Shown here: positions 26,206 through 34,819 of the stretch, piece by piece
Layout: every line of letters starts with the position of its first letter
How positions within the stretch are numbered: position 1 is the first letter of the stretch
Notes under the pieces: generated by a model
The model's input: the letters and a program-made list of their open reading frames with translations, nothing else
Databases searched by the model: none
What the model was told of the DNA's origin: nothing
Made by a program: the position numbers and the translations under genes
Source: Sorangium cellulosum So0157-2
Lineage (GTDB): Bacteria > Myxococcota_A > Polyangia > Polyangiales > Polyangiaceae
NCBI RefSeq assembly: GCF_000418325.1
Contig: NC_021658.1
Coordinates: 5,381,501-5,445,500, forward strand
Direction of reading: 5' to 3'
Length of the DNA stretch: 64,000 bases

Positions 26206-27255
26206 AGCGTCGAGCGCGTCCCAGAAGGTGCGCAGATCGTCCGAGAGCGGCGCCTCGATGCGCACGCGCTCGCCTGTCGCCGGGTGCGTGAGCTCCAGGA
26301 GCGCGGCGTGGAGGGCGTGGCGGTCGAGCTCGAGCGCGCGGCGGTCGTCGTCGGTGAGCTCGCCGTCGGCGCCGCGCGCGAACATCCCCTCGTCCGGCCC
26401 GTAGAGCTTGTCGCCCACGAGCGGCAGGCCGCTCGACGCGAGGTGGACCCGGATCTGGTGCTGCCGGCCGGTCTCGAGCGTGCACTGGATCATGGAGTAG
26501 CGCCGGCCGGTGAGCGGGTCGGCGCGGCGGCCCAGCGCCTCGCAGGCGGTGGCCGACGCGAGGCCGCGGCCCGGCGGCGCGACGCGCATCTTCACCTTGT
26601 AGCGGCTCGCGGTGTCGAGCTCGAGCGGCAGCTCGACGCGGAAGTCGTCGCGCTCGGGCCAGCCCCAGGCGATCGCCACGTAGCGCTTGAGGACGCCGGT
26701 GCGCTCCTCGAACTGCGCCTTCACCGTCCGATCGGCCTCGGGCGTGCGGCAGAGGAGGAGCACGCCGCTCGTCTCGCGATCGAGCCGGTGCGCCAGGAAC
26801 AGCCGCTCTCCGGGGCGCGCGGCCTCCATCATCTTGATGACGGTGCTCTTGTGGTAGCGGGCCGTGGGGTGCACGGGCAGGCTCGGCGGCTTGTTCACCG
26901 CGAGCAGCGCGTCGTCCTCGTGGAGCACCGGGATCGCCGTGTCGGGCGCCTGCTCGTCCCACGGCGCGCGCCAGAGGAGGATGCACTGCTCCGGCCGCAC
27001 GCGATCGCTGCCGCGCAGGCGCCGCGCCTCGGGCGAGTAGGCGCCGCGGGCGACGATCTCGGCGGCGCGCGTGCGGCTCGTCCGCTTGAGCTGCGACTGC
27101 ACGAACCGGTCGAGCCGCATGCCCGCCGACTCGGGCGGCACGCGGAGCACGGTGACGACCGATCCTTCCGGCACCTCCTCCGGCCGCACCACCTGGGTGC
27201 CGCGGCCGAAGGGGCCGCTCGTCCCGGCGAGCTCCCGCGCGCTGATCCTGGTCAT
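26203..27255 (-). CDS. RluA-family pseudouridine synthase with S4 domain
   Basis: 350 residues. An S4 RNA-binding domain spans about 45-95 (GMRLDRFVQSQLKRTSRTR). The catalytic domain carries LAVNKPPSLPVHPT, the catalytic Asp in HRLDRETSGVLLL and ETGRQHQIRVHL. These enzymes isomerise uridine in 23S rRNA or tRNA. The target cannot be told from sequence alone. The 115-bp gap before the vWA gene is rich in GCGCCGGGGGCGCG-type repeats. Confidence 0.93.
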   Translation of the reverse strand: MTRISARELAGTSGPFGRGTQVVRPEEVPEGSVVTVLRVPPESAGMRLDRFVQSQLKRTSRTRAAEIVARGAYSPEARRLRGSDRVRPEQCILLWRAPWDEQAPDTAIPVLHEDDALLAVNKPPSLPVHPTARYHKSTVIKMMEAARPGERLFLAHRLDRETSGVLLLCRTPEADRTVKAQFEERTGVLKRYVAIAWGWPERDDFRVELPLELDTASRYKVKMRVAPPGRGLASATACEALGRRADPLTGRRYSMIQCTLETGRQHQIRVHLASSGLPLVGDKLYGPDEGMFARGADGELTDDDRRALELDRHALHAALLELTHPATGERVRIEAPLSDDLRTFWDALDA

Positions 27256-27370
27256 GGGTCGAGGTTGGCGTACGGCTCTAGCAAAAGCGCGGGCCGGGTG
27301 CGCGGAAAAGGCGCCGCCGGCGCGCGCGGCGCCGGGGGCGCGGCGGCGCGCAGCGCCGGGGGCGCGTCGC

Positions 27371-28552
27371 TCACAGGGGGTCGATGATCTCGCAGGGGAA
27401 GTTGAACGAGATGCCCTGCGTCGCGGCCTTGAGCTGCTCGCAGGCGTCGCCGACGAGGACGAGCTGGGTGGGGCTCTCCATGGTCCAGCCGTTCTGCGCG
27501 TCGTAGGGCACGGGCACGCCGTCGATGAGCACCTGGCCCTCCGACGCGTGCTCGAGATCGACCGCGATGGAGCCCTGGAGGTCGAACGTGCAGCTCTTGG
27601 CGCCGGAGATGGCCGCGTTGAGCTCGTTTTCGAGGGCGTTCGCGTTGGTGGGGTCCGGCGTGTAGTACATCGCGGTGCCGCCGACGTCGGCGTAGGTGCC
27701 GGCGCCGGTGAAGCAGGCCTGGGTCGTGTTCTGCGGCCGCCGGACCGGCTGGCCGGCGCCGGCGTTCGCGAGGTCCTGGAGGTGCTCGGCGAAGTCGCCG
27801 TCGCCGAGGCCGAAGACGAACGTCCCGATGCCTTGCTCGTACGCCGACTGCACCGCGCCTACGACGTCGTCGCGCGCGCAGACGGAGGGCCCGTCGTCGC
27901 AGCGATCGGGCTCGCCGTCGGTGACGAAGAGGATGTACTTGGGGCCGGGCTCTCCGAACGCGAGGAGGTCGGGGATGATCGTCTCGTTGAACGTCATGCC
28001 GGTCGGCGTCTCGAGCTTCTGGCCCGGCCGCATGGAGGCCACCTCGTACGCGGCCGCGATGTCGGCGTGGCTGTTGAGGGCGATGCCGTCGGTCCCGGCG
28101 AGCAGCGGGCACTGATCCGGGGCGATCCCGGTGAAGGTGAGGAACCCGAAGCGCACCTTCGCTTGCAGGCTCTCGACCACGTTGAGCACCGCGGTCTTCA
28201 GCGGCTCCCAGAAGCCGCTGTCGTACATGCTGCCGGAGCGATCGACGACGATCATGACGGTCGGCGTCTGCGGCTCGAAGGCGATGTCGAGCTGCTGGCA
28301 GCTGCCGCCGGCGCCGCCGTTCCCGCTGGTGGCGAGCAGGCCGCCGCCGCTGCCGACGAAGATCGGCTCCTCGCCGCCGCCGCTGGTCACGCCGCCGCTG
28401 GTGGTCGCGCCGCCGCCGCTGCCGGTGGCGCCGGAAGCGCCGGAGCCCTGGGATGAGGAGTCGCCTTCGTTCGTGCCGCTACAGCTCAGGGCGATGCCGG
28501 CGGCGAGGGCGAGGGACCAAGAGAGCCTGGGGAAGATAAGTGTGCTGCTCAC
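27371..28552 (-). CDS. vWA-domain lipoprotein
   Basis: 393 residues. GTG 28552 gives a signal peptide ending in a lipobox (GIALSC), so it is a predicted lipoprotein. A Gly/Ser linker (SGASGATGSGGGATTSGG) leads into a von Willebrand A domain. The MIDAS motif is DRSGS (VMIVVDRSGSMYDS), with further elements TGMTFNET and ILFVTDGEPD. Paired Cys residues in the C-terminal half suggest disulfides. Such lipoproteins are common in myxobacteria as surface or periplasmic binding proteins; the ligand is unknown. The frame is open to 28672 but the extra residues lack signal-peptide character. Confidence 0.85.
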   Translation of the reverse strand: MSSTLIFPRLSWSLALAAGIALSCSGTNEGDSSSQGSGASGATGSGGGATTSGGVTSGGGEEPIFVGSGGGLLATSGNGGAGGSCQQLDIAFEPQTPTVMIVVDRSGSMYDSGFWEPLKTAVLNVVESLQAKVRFGFLTFTGIAPDQCPLLAGTDGIALNSHADIAAAYEVASMRPGQKLETPTGMTFNETIIPDLLAFGEPGPKYILFVTDGEPDRCDDGPSVCARDDVVGAVQSAYEQGIGTFVFGLGDGDFAEHLQDLANAGAGQPVRRPQNTTQACFTGAGTYADVGGTAMYYTPDPTNANALENELNAAISGAKSCTFDLQGSIAVDLEHASEGQVLIDGVPVPYDAQNGWTMESPTQLVLVGDACEQLKAATQGISFNFPCEIIDPL

Positions 28553-28800
28553 GAGGTAAAGATACACAGGCCGGGACGGCGTGTCTCCGCCGCGCACGTC
28601 CCCGGCGGCGGATGCGGCGCGGGTGGAAAGATGTTCCGCGCGGAGAACGCAGCGCCGCCCCTGCGGCGACACCCGGGCGCCGGCCAGCGCGCAGCGCTGC
28701 CTTCATGGCTGCGTCCGGGAGCGGGCGAGTGCGCGGGAGCGCGTCCGCGGGGGCACCTGGAAGCAACGCGACATGCAGGAGGGGCTGCGCGGGTCGAGTT

Positions 28801-28910
28801 TAAAGTAAAAAATCATACAAAGTTGTCTGCGAAACTGCATCCGAAAGTAAGCCAGCATTCAGAAATGTGTACTGCAGGAGCTCCTGGGTGCAGTTTGGCT
28901 TACAGATTTG
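28801..28910 (+). ncRNA. Candidate structured RNA (H-type pseudoknot) in an A+T-rich patch
   Basis: Within the 542-bp gap 28553-29094. Two interleaved pairings are present: AAACTGCA (28832-28839) with TGCAGTTT (28889-28896), and GTAAGCCA (28847-28854) with TGGCTTAC (28896-28903), sharing one base. The order A1-B1-A2-B2 is that of a pseudoknot. A 12-bp palindrome CAGGAGCTCCTG (28875-28886) lies in the loop. The patch is much richer in A+T than its surroundings. The strand is a guess and nothing shows it is transcribed; it may instead be the leader of the gene at 29095. The rest of the gap, 28553-28800, shows no gene. Confidence 0.3.
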
Positions 28911-28936
28911 TGTGCTGCGGCGGGTTAATGCGTGCC

Positions 28937-29024
28937 GGCGCAGGGGCGGGTGGGTGCGGCGTGTGTTCGGGGCCGCCGCGGCGGGAGTGTGCTGCGTGTG
29001 TTTGGGCGCAGGGGCGGGTGGGTG
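28937..29024. repeat. Pair of 20-bp direct repeats
   Basis: GGCGCAGGGGCGGGTGGGTG occurs at 28937-28956 and again at 29005-29024, with further similarity (GTGTGTT) downstream of each. They lie upstream of the gene at 29095 and could be a binding-site pair or a decayed duplication. Confidence 0.7.
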
Positions 29025-29094
29025 TGGAGCGCCGAGTGTCCGATTCGTGCCGGGAATCTGGTGCCATGAGCGACCCTGGTTAGCTTCGGCGACC

Positions 29095-29985
29095 ATGGCG
29101 AAACCTACGAACCGACCTGACAAGGCCCCGCCGGCGCGTGCCGCGGGAGAGGAACGGGCCCGGAGCTACCAGGCGCTCTACAAGCACTACCAGCCCATCG
29201 GCGCGGAGCTGCGCGCCGAGGAGGTGCAGGTCTGTCGCGCGGATCCGCGCCTCGTGCTCGTGAACGTGAAGCGGGGCGTCGCTGCGGTGCTCGGCACGAA
29301 GGAGCAGGCGCAGGCCGTGCGCGAGCACCTGCCGAAGGTCCCGGTGAAGCAGGCGCAGGAGCTGCCGGACATGGCCCGCGCGCTGCTGTTCGCCTCGCGC
29401 GAGGCGCTGCCGCGGGTCGCGAGCCCGAAGGAAATCGAGAAGGCGCTCGCGGAGATCAGCGGGCCGCGCGAGGAGCTGCTCACCCAGGCGGAGATCTTCG
29501 CCCGGCGGGGGCTCCTGGACCGGGAGCGGGTCGCGCAGATCCGGGCCGGCTCCGGCAAGTACGACGCGGCCCGGGACGGGATGGAGCTCGCGGCGCTGTT
29601 CACGGCGCACGCGGAGGCGCTGAAGGGGCTGCACCCGTTCACGCGGGAGGAGATCGAGGAGCTCGGGCGAACGAGCGAGTGGCTGCTCGAGAACCTGACC
29701 CCGACGGGCGCGCGGGCGGAGGCGAAGCGGCGGGAGAAGGGGCCGGCGGAGGACGCGCGCGACCGGCTGTGGACGCTGATCGTGCAGCGGTACGCGCATG
29801 TCCGGAAGATCGGGCACTACTTCCACGGCGACGACTTCGAGCAGATCACGCCGCGGCTCCTGTCGCGGGCGCATGCGGCGAAGGCGGGCGCGGAGGCGGA
29901 GGAGGCGCTCGACGAGGAGGCGGTGGAGGAGGCGGGCGAGGGCGGGGGCGGCTCTGCCGAGGCGGGGGGCGAGGGGGTGGTGTGA
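29095..29985 (+). CDS. Unknown helical protein, paralogue of the gene at 25082
   Basis: 296 residues, mostly charged helix. Family not recognised. It shares the C-terminal block ARDRLWTLIVQRYAHVRKIG then GDD with the minus-strand gene at 25082-26068. A preceding helix pair contains FTREEIEELGRTSEWLLENL. The tail is Glu/Gly-rich. ATG 29095 begins MAKPTNRPDK where coding bias begins. The 281 bp after it (29986-30266) show no gene or clear signal. Confidence 0.82.
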   Translation: MAKPTNRPDKAPPARAAGEERARSYQALYKHYQPIGAELRAEEVQVCRADPRLVLVNVKRGVAAVLGTKEQAQAVREHLPKVPVKQAQELPDMARALLFASREALPRVASPKEIEKALAEISGPREELLTQAEIFARRGLLDRERVAQIRAGSGKYDAARDGMELAALFTAHAEALKGLHPFTREEIEELGRTSEWLLENLTPTGARAEAKRREKGPAEDARDRLWTLIVQRYAHVRKIGHYFHGDDFEQITPRLLSRAHAAKAGAEAEEALDEEAVEEAGEGGGGSAEAGGEGVV

Positions 29986-30266
29986 CGCCCTGATGCGCGC
30001 TGCGGCTTCGTTCCTCATGGGCCGCGGGAGGTTCGGCTGAGCGTCCCGCTGCCCTGTCACGACGAGCATCTGCTGCTCCGACCCACGTCTTGGCCGCATC
30101 GACTTCTTCCGGTGCAAGCGCCAGCGGCCAGGACTACGATGGGCCCGCCGCAGTATCGAGGCGCGCTCATGCTCCGCCCGCACGCTCCACCTTATTTCGC
30201 GATTTTCCCGGCACCCCACGCCGTCGCGGCAACCGTCGGGATTGACGCTGCGAAGAAGCGGCTGGT

Positions 30267-31648
30267 GTGACGTGGGCACCCTTCGAGGTCGGGCCGTTCA
30301 TTGGCCAGGACGAAGGTCAGCACTTCGACCGGAAGTCGCTCTTCGAAGGCCCGGAGGGGCAGAAGCGCCCTCGCGACCGGCGGAGCGTCCGTGACCAGGT
30401 GGCCGAGTACGTCGCCGCCTTCGCCAACGCGGAGGGAGGCGTCCTCGTCCTCGGCCTCGAGGATGCAGGTCGACGGCGATGGGTTCCCACTGCGCATCGG
30501 CGACAAGACGGTGCAGGCCAGCGAGTCGCAGATCCAGAGCCTGAAGTTCCGCGGGCTCGTCGAGAGCTGGGAGTCTCGTCCCTCGCGCATGACGGTGGCC
30601 GATCTCGATCCCGCGCTGCTCGTGCGCGCAAAGACCGGCAGCGGCCTCGGGACCATCTCCGACGAGGAGTACCTCCTCAAACGCAAGCTCGCAGATCGCC
30701 GGGGCCGCGACGTTGCGCTGCGCCGAGGGGCCGAGCTGCTCTTCGCGAGCGACGGGCCGGATCATCCGAACGCCGGCGTGCGGATCTTCCGGGTGGCCCG
30801 TGCTGGAGCCGTCGCCGCGAGAGTTCCGGATCACGCTCCGCAACACGCCGACGCTGACGGCAGAGGATCGGACCTTCGTCGCCTCGCTCGGCGACGAGGA
30901 GCTGACGGACCTGGACTTCCGAGCTCTCCTCGAAGCGCACCGGCACGGCCGGATCGACAACGCTCGCATGCGGCAAATCTCCGGCCTTGATACCCTGGGC
31001 GCGAGCCAGCTCCTGCGACGCCTGCGGGACCGGGAGCTCCTGACTTTGCATCCCGCCGGCTCAGCCAGCTTCTACGAACTCGGTCCCACGGTGCGCGGCC
31101 GTTTCTCCGGCGATGCTCGTTTCTCCACCGGGCACCTTGCCGAGGAACAGCTGGAACGGTTCGCTGAGCAGCTAGGCGATCCGGGAAAGCTGCCCGACGA
31201 CGGCGCGGATAAAGGGGAGCTCGCATCGGATGGGGGGGAGCCGGCGCCGGATAGGGGGGAGCTCGCGCCCGACAGGGGGGAGCTGACCGAGGAAGGCGCT
31301 GCCGATAGGGGGGAGCTAGCGTCCGACAGCGGAAATCTCGGAGACGTGCCGCCGTCCGTGCGCGAGCTTCTGGCCTCGCTTGGTCCGCGGCCGAGAAGGG
31401 ATCGCCTTCGGCAGGCGATCCTCCGCCTAGCCGAGCTCCGCGCCTGGAAGCCGTCGGAGCTCGCCGCCGTGCTGGGCCTCGCCGATGCCGCGAAGCTCGT
31501 CGAGCGGCACCTCTCGCCCATGGTCAGCGAGGGGCTCCTCGAGCGGACCCACCCCGAGAACCTGCGGCACCCCGAGCAGGCGTACTGCTCCCGCAAAGGT
31601 GGTCCGGCTGCTTCCAGGGACAAGGAGGACGACGACGGTGCCCGGTAA
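30267..31648 (+). pseudogene. AlbA_2/Schlafen-type ATP-binding protein, disrupted by deletions and frame changes
   Basis: Three pieces of one family occur in three frames. The N-terminal AlbA_2 domain (DEGQHFDRKSLFEG, AEYVAAFANAEGGVLVLGLE) runs from GTG 30267 to about 30465. A middle piece (VDGDGFPLRIGDKTVQASES, DEEYLLKRKLADRRGR) continues in the next frame to about 30790. A C-terminal piece (SPREFRITLRNTPTLTAEDR, ISGLDTLGASQLLRRLRDRE), with winged-helix character, follows in the third frame to 31648. The AAA-4 ATPase core that normally sits between the last two pieces is missing, so at least two internal deletions occurred. The C-terminal piece might still be expressed on its own. Confidence 0.75.
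31207..31340 (+). repeat. Degenerate in-frame repeats encoding (P/S)DRGELA
   Basis: About six copies of a roughly 21-bp unit around GATAGGGGGGAGCTCGC lie inside the C-terminal piece of the disrupted AlbA_2 gene, giving a low-complexity acidic linker. Confidence 0.7.
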
Positions 31649-31678
31649 GCAGCGCCGGAGCGGCCGAGGCAGGCGGCG

Positions 31679-33121
31679 ATGACGGCTCGACCCGCGCTCG
31701 CGGACCTCGACGCCGATGCCATCGAGCGCGGCCTCTCCGCCGCGGTGGAGGCGCTGGAAGCGCGGGCCGATCGGGGGTCGCTCGTCGACTGGGTATGGTG
31801 GACGCTCGCCGACGCCCATGAGGGCTCGCGCGCTCGTGGCGAGCTCTCCGCCGAGGACGCAGCCGGGAACGCGTACGCCTGGTTGGCGGAGGCCGCGGCT
31901 GCGCTCGTCCGGGTCATGGCGCCCCCCTCTCGCGGGCCGGTCCTCGCGCTGTCGCTCCACGCCGTGACGCACGCGCCCGACGAGATGCTACGCCCCGGCA
32001 CCCTCCTGGAGCTCGTGCGAGCGGAGCTCCAGGGCGGAGAGGGCGCGGCGCGACGCGCAGCGCGCATCGCTTCGATGCGACGTGGCAAGAGCGCGGTGGA
32101 CAGCCTGGTCCTGGCGTCCGCGCTCCTGCCGCTGGACGAGGCGAGCGCCTGGTTCGATGAGGCGCTCACGCAAGCCGCGGCCTTGCGGCCCGACGAGCTC
32201 GCACGCACCGCTTCAGGCGCGATCGATGGGCTCGGGTCGGAGCGAGCGAAGATGCTCTACGACAAGATCCAGTCGCGAGGCGGCGCGCCGCGCGAGTGGC
32301 TCGTCGCTCTGGCCCCGCAGCTCCCCGACGACGCGCGCGCGGGCGCGATCGAACAGGCTCGCGCGTGGGCCACGGAGGGGACGGTGATGCTGGACGGCAA
32401 GGTGCGCAGGGCCCTGGTCGCGTGCGTCGACGCCGCGCAGTGTCTGGCCTGGCTCGACGAGGCCGGCGCGGACGACGCGGTCGCGCTCGTCGAGCGTCTG
32501 GCTGCGCTGGGTTTGCGCGACCAGGGCCTCTCGGCGTTCGACCGGCGGTTCTCGGAACCTCTGCGCCGCATGGAGGCTCGGCTCGCGGCGTACGGGACGG
32601 GGTCCCCGAGCCCTCGCGCCATCGACCACGTCCGAGGCGCCACGTCGGGGCTCGATGCCGCGCGCTGGGCCGAGCTCATCAAGCGACATGCGCCGGTCCT
32701 CGTCGCCTTCTTCGAGGAAGCGGAGCTCGTCGCCAGGCTGGCGCGGCTTGAAGATGCCATGGGCATCGAGGCGCGCGCGGCGCTCGCGCCCTTCGTGGGA
32801 GCGCCGCTCCGGCGCCGTCTCCTGCGCGAGGCCGTGTCGCTCCAGCGAGATGCCGGCGACACGGACACGCTCGCCGCGCTCGCGCGCTGCGCCCGCTGGC
32901 TCGAAATCGAGGAGGCGATCGCGCTGAGCGTCCTCGAGCTCCCGGTCGGGAGCCTCGAGGAGCTGCTCCGGGAGCACGGTTCGCTCTGGTGGACGGCGCC
33001 GCTCCTCCACAGGGCGGTAGGCGACGAAGGGCTGGTGGAGGTCGCGCGGGTGATCGCGGAAGCGCTGCTCGGGTACACGCCGCCGGCGCACGGCGCAGCC
33101 GGTTTCGGCCCGTCCGCCTGA
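31679..33121 (+). CDS. Unknown helical-repeat protein
   Basis: 480 residues, almost all alpha-helix with Ala/Leu-rich repeating pairs (LVERLAALGLRDQGLSAF, LARLEDAMGIEARAALAPF), suggesting a HEAT/ARM- or TPR-like solenoid. No catalytic motif or signal peptide is seen. It starts 31 bp after the disrupted AlbA_2 gene and may have been its partner. Coding bias is good throughout. The next gene, glgA, starts 96 bp later. Confidence 0.8.
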   Translation: MTARPALADLDADAIERGLSAAVEALEARADRGSLVDWVWWTLADAHEGSRARGELSAEDAAGNAYAWLAEAAAALVRVMAPPSRGPVLALSLHAVTHAPDEMLRPGTLLELVRAELQGGEGAARRAARIASMRRGKSAVDSLVLASALLPLDEASAWFDEALTQAAALRPDELARTASGAIDGLGSERAKMLYDKIQSRGGAPREWLVALAPQLPDDARAGAIEQARAWATEGTVMLDGKVRRALVACVDAAQCLAWLDEAGADDAVALVERLAALGLRDQGLSAFDRRFSEPLRRMEARLAAYGTGSPSPRAIDHVRGATSGLDAARWAELIKRHAPVLVAFFEEAELVARLARLEDAMGIEARAALAPFVGAPLRRRLLREAVSLQRDAGDTDTLAALARCARWLEIEEAIALSVLELPVGSLEELLREHGSLWWTAPLLHRAVGDEGLVEVARVIAEALLGYTPPAHGAAGFGPSA

Positions 33122-33217
33122 CGGCCTCGGGGAGCCCTGAACCCCTCCCGAACGCCGCCCCCGGTGTGCGGAAGCCGCCCCGTGCGCCCCCCGGTTCGTG
33201 CTACACACGGCGCCCGC

Positions 33218-34672
33218 ATGGACATCCTCTTCGCTGCTTCCGAGATCGCGCCCATCGTCAAGGTCGGCGGGCTGGCTGACGTCGTGTCGTCGCTCTCGAA
33301 GGCGCTCCGGCTGCTCGGCCACAAGGTGACGATCGCGCTGCCCCGCTACCAGGCCCTCGATTCGAGCGGGCTGATGATGGCGCGCCGCCTCACCCCGATG
33401 CCGCTCGAGGTCGACCCGAAGGTGTCGCCGGGCGGGCCGATCCAGGTGACGCTCTTCGACGGGCGGCTCAGCACGGGCGTGGAGCTCATCGTCCTCGACG
33501 TGCCAGGCTTCCACGATCGGCCCGGCATCTACGGCGAGGAAGGGCGCGACTACGAGGACAACGCGCGCCGGTTCTCCCTGTTCTCCCGCGCCGTCGTCGA
33601 GCTCGTCCGCCAGCGCGCCAGGTCCGGCGCGCCGTTCGACATCGTCCACGCCCACGACTGGCCCACCGCCATGGTGGCGTACCTGCTCCGCCACCAGCAG
33701 GCCGTGCCCGGCCGGACCGTGCTCACCCTCCACAACGTGGCCCACCAGGGCCTCTTCCCCAAGGACACGCTCGGGGCCCTCGGCCTCGACGAGGACCACT
33801 TCCGGCCGGACCGGCTCGAGTTCTACGGCCAGCTCAACTTCCTGAAGGGCGGCATCCTCGCCGCAGACGCGCTCACCACCGTCTCCACCACCTACGCGAA
33901 CGAGATCGTCACGCCCAAGCAAGGCGAGCGGCTCGACGGCGTGCTCCGCACCCGGACGAACCAGCTGACCGGCATCGTCAACGGCATCGACTACGCCGTC
34001 TGGAACCCGATGACCGACCCGGCCATCATCGCGCGCTACGACGCCGAGGACGTGAGCAACAAGGGCCGCTGCAAGAGCGCGCTCCTCCAGGAGATCGGGC
34101 TCGAGATCCGGCCGGATCGGCCGCTGCTCGTGTCCGTCGGGCGGGTGGTCGCGCAGAAGGGCAGCGACCTGCTCGCGAGCGCCCTGCCGAAGATCCTGAA
34201 GGGCGACGTCAGCGTCGTCGTGGCCGGCGAGGGCGACCCCGAGCTCATGGAGAAGCTCACCGCCGCCGCCGCCAAGGCGCCCGAGCGCGCGAGGGTCCTC
34301 GGCGGCGTGAGCGAGGCCGTCGTCCACCGGCTCATGGCGGCGGCCGACCTCGTGGTCGTGCCGTCGCGCTTCGAGCCGTGCGGCCTCGTGCAGCTGTACG
34401 CGCAGCGCTACGGCGCCGCCCCGGTGGCGTGCCGGACCGGAGGCCTCGTCGACACGATCGTCGACCTCGACGCGGCCCTGGAGACCGGCACGGGGTTCCT
34501 GTTCGACAAGCCGACCGCCACGTCGCTCGTCGGCGGCGTGCAGCGGGCCCTCGCGGCCCTGACGTCGCCCCGCTGGCCCGCGGTCCAGCGCCGCATCATG
34601 CGCCTCGACCTCGGCTGGGACCGGCCCGCGCGCCGCTACGTCCAGGTCTACCGGCAGGCGCTCGCCCGCTGA
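33218..34672 (+). CDS. glgA: Glycogen synthase GlgA
   Basis: GT5 enzyme that extends alpha-1,4-glucan using ADP-glucose. 484 residues. Clear motifs are the N-terminal ASEIAPIVKVGGLADVVSSL, with the KxGGL nucleotide-sugar loop at 15-19. Others are DIVHAHDWPTAMV, HNVAHQGLFP, NGIDYAVWNP and the C-terminal SRFEPCGLVQLYAQRYG plus TGGLVDTI. ATG 33218 places the first strand right at the N-terminus, as in the family. No other glycogen gene is adjacent. Confidence 0.95.
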   Translation: MDILFAASEIAPIVKVGGLADVVSSLSKALRLLGHKVTIALPRYQALDSSGLMMARRLTPMPLEVDPKVSPGGPIQVTLFDGRLSTGVELIVLDVPGFHDRPGIYGEEGRDYEDNARRFSLFSRAVVELVRQRARSGAPFDIVHAHDWPTAMVAYLLRHQQAVPGRTVLTLHNVAHQGLFPKDTLGALGLDEDHFRPDRLEFYGQLNFLKGGILAADALTTVSTTYANEIVTPKQGERLDGVLRTRTNQLTGIVNGIDYAVWNPMTDPAIIARYDAEDVSNKGRCKSALLQEIGLEIRPDRPLLVSVGRVVAQKGSDLLASALPKILKGDVSVVVAGEGDPELMEKLTAAAAKAPERARVLGGVSEAVVHRLMAAADLVVVPSRFEPCGLVQLYAQRYGAAPVACRTGGLVDTIVDLDAALETGTGFLFDKPTATSLVGGVQRALAALTSPRWPAVQRRIMRLDLGWDRPARRYVQVYRQALAR

Positions 34673-34679
34673 TCCTCCC

Positions 34680-34790
34680 GCGCCGGAGCGGGCGCGCGCG
34701 CCGGAGCGGAGCGCCCGCGCCGGACAGCGAGGCGCTCGCGCCGGAGCGGGGCGCCCGGCGCCGGAGGGCGCGCCGGAAGGGGCGACCCGA
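34680..34790. repeat. GCGCCGGAGCGG-type short repeats after glgA
   Basis: Five or so imperfect copies of CGCGCCGGAGCGGGGCGC, partly self-complementary, fill the space between glgA and the barrel gene. Could form several hairpins. Confidence 0.55.
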
Positions 34791-34819
34791 GCGCGCTGCG
34801 GCGCCCCCCGCGCGACAAC

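Noticed and set aside
28867..29094. N-terminal extension of the gene at 29095
   Set aside because: The frame is open upstream but reads Cys/Gly-rich sequence from the direct repeats without coding bias; ATG 29095 is better.
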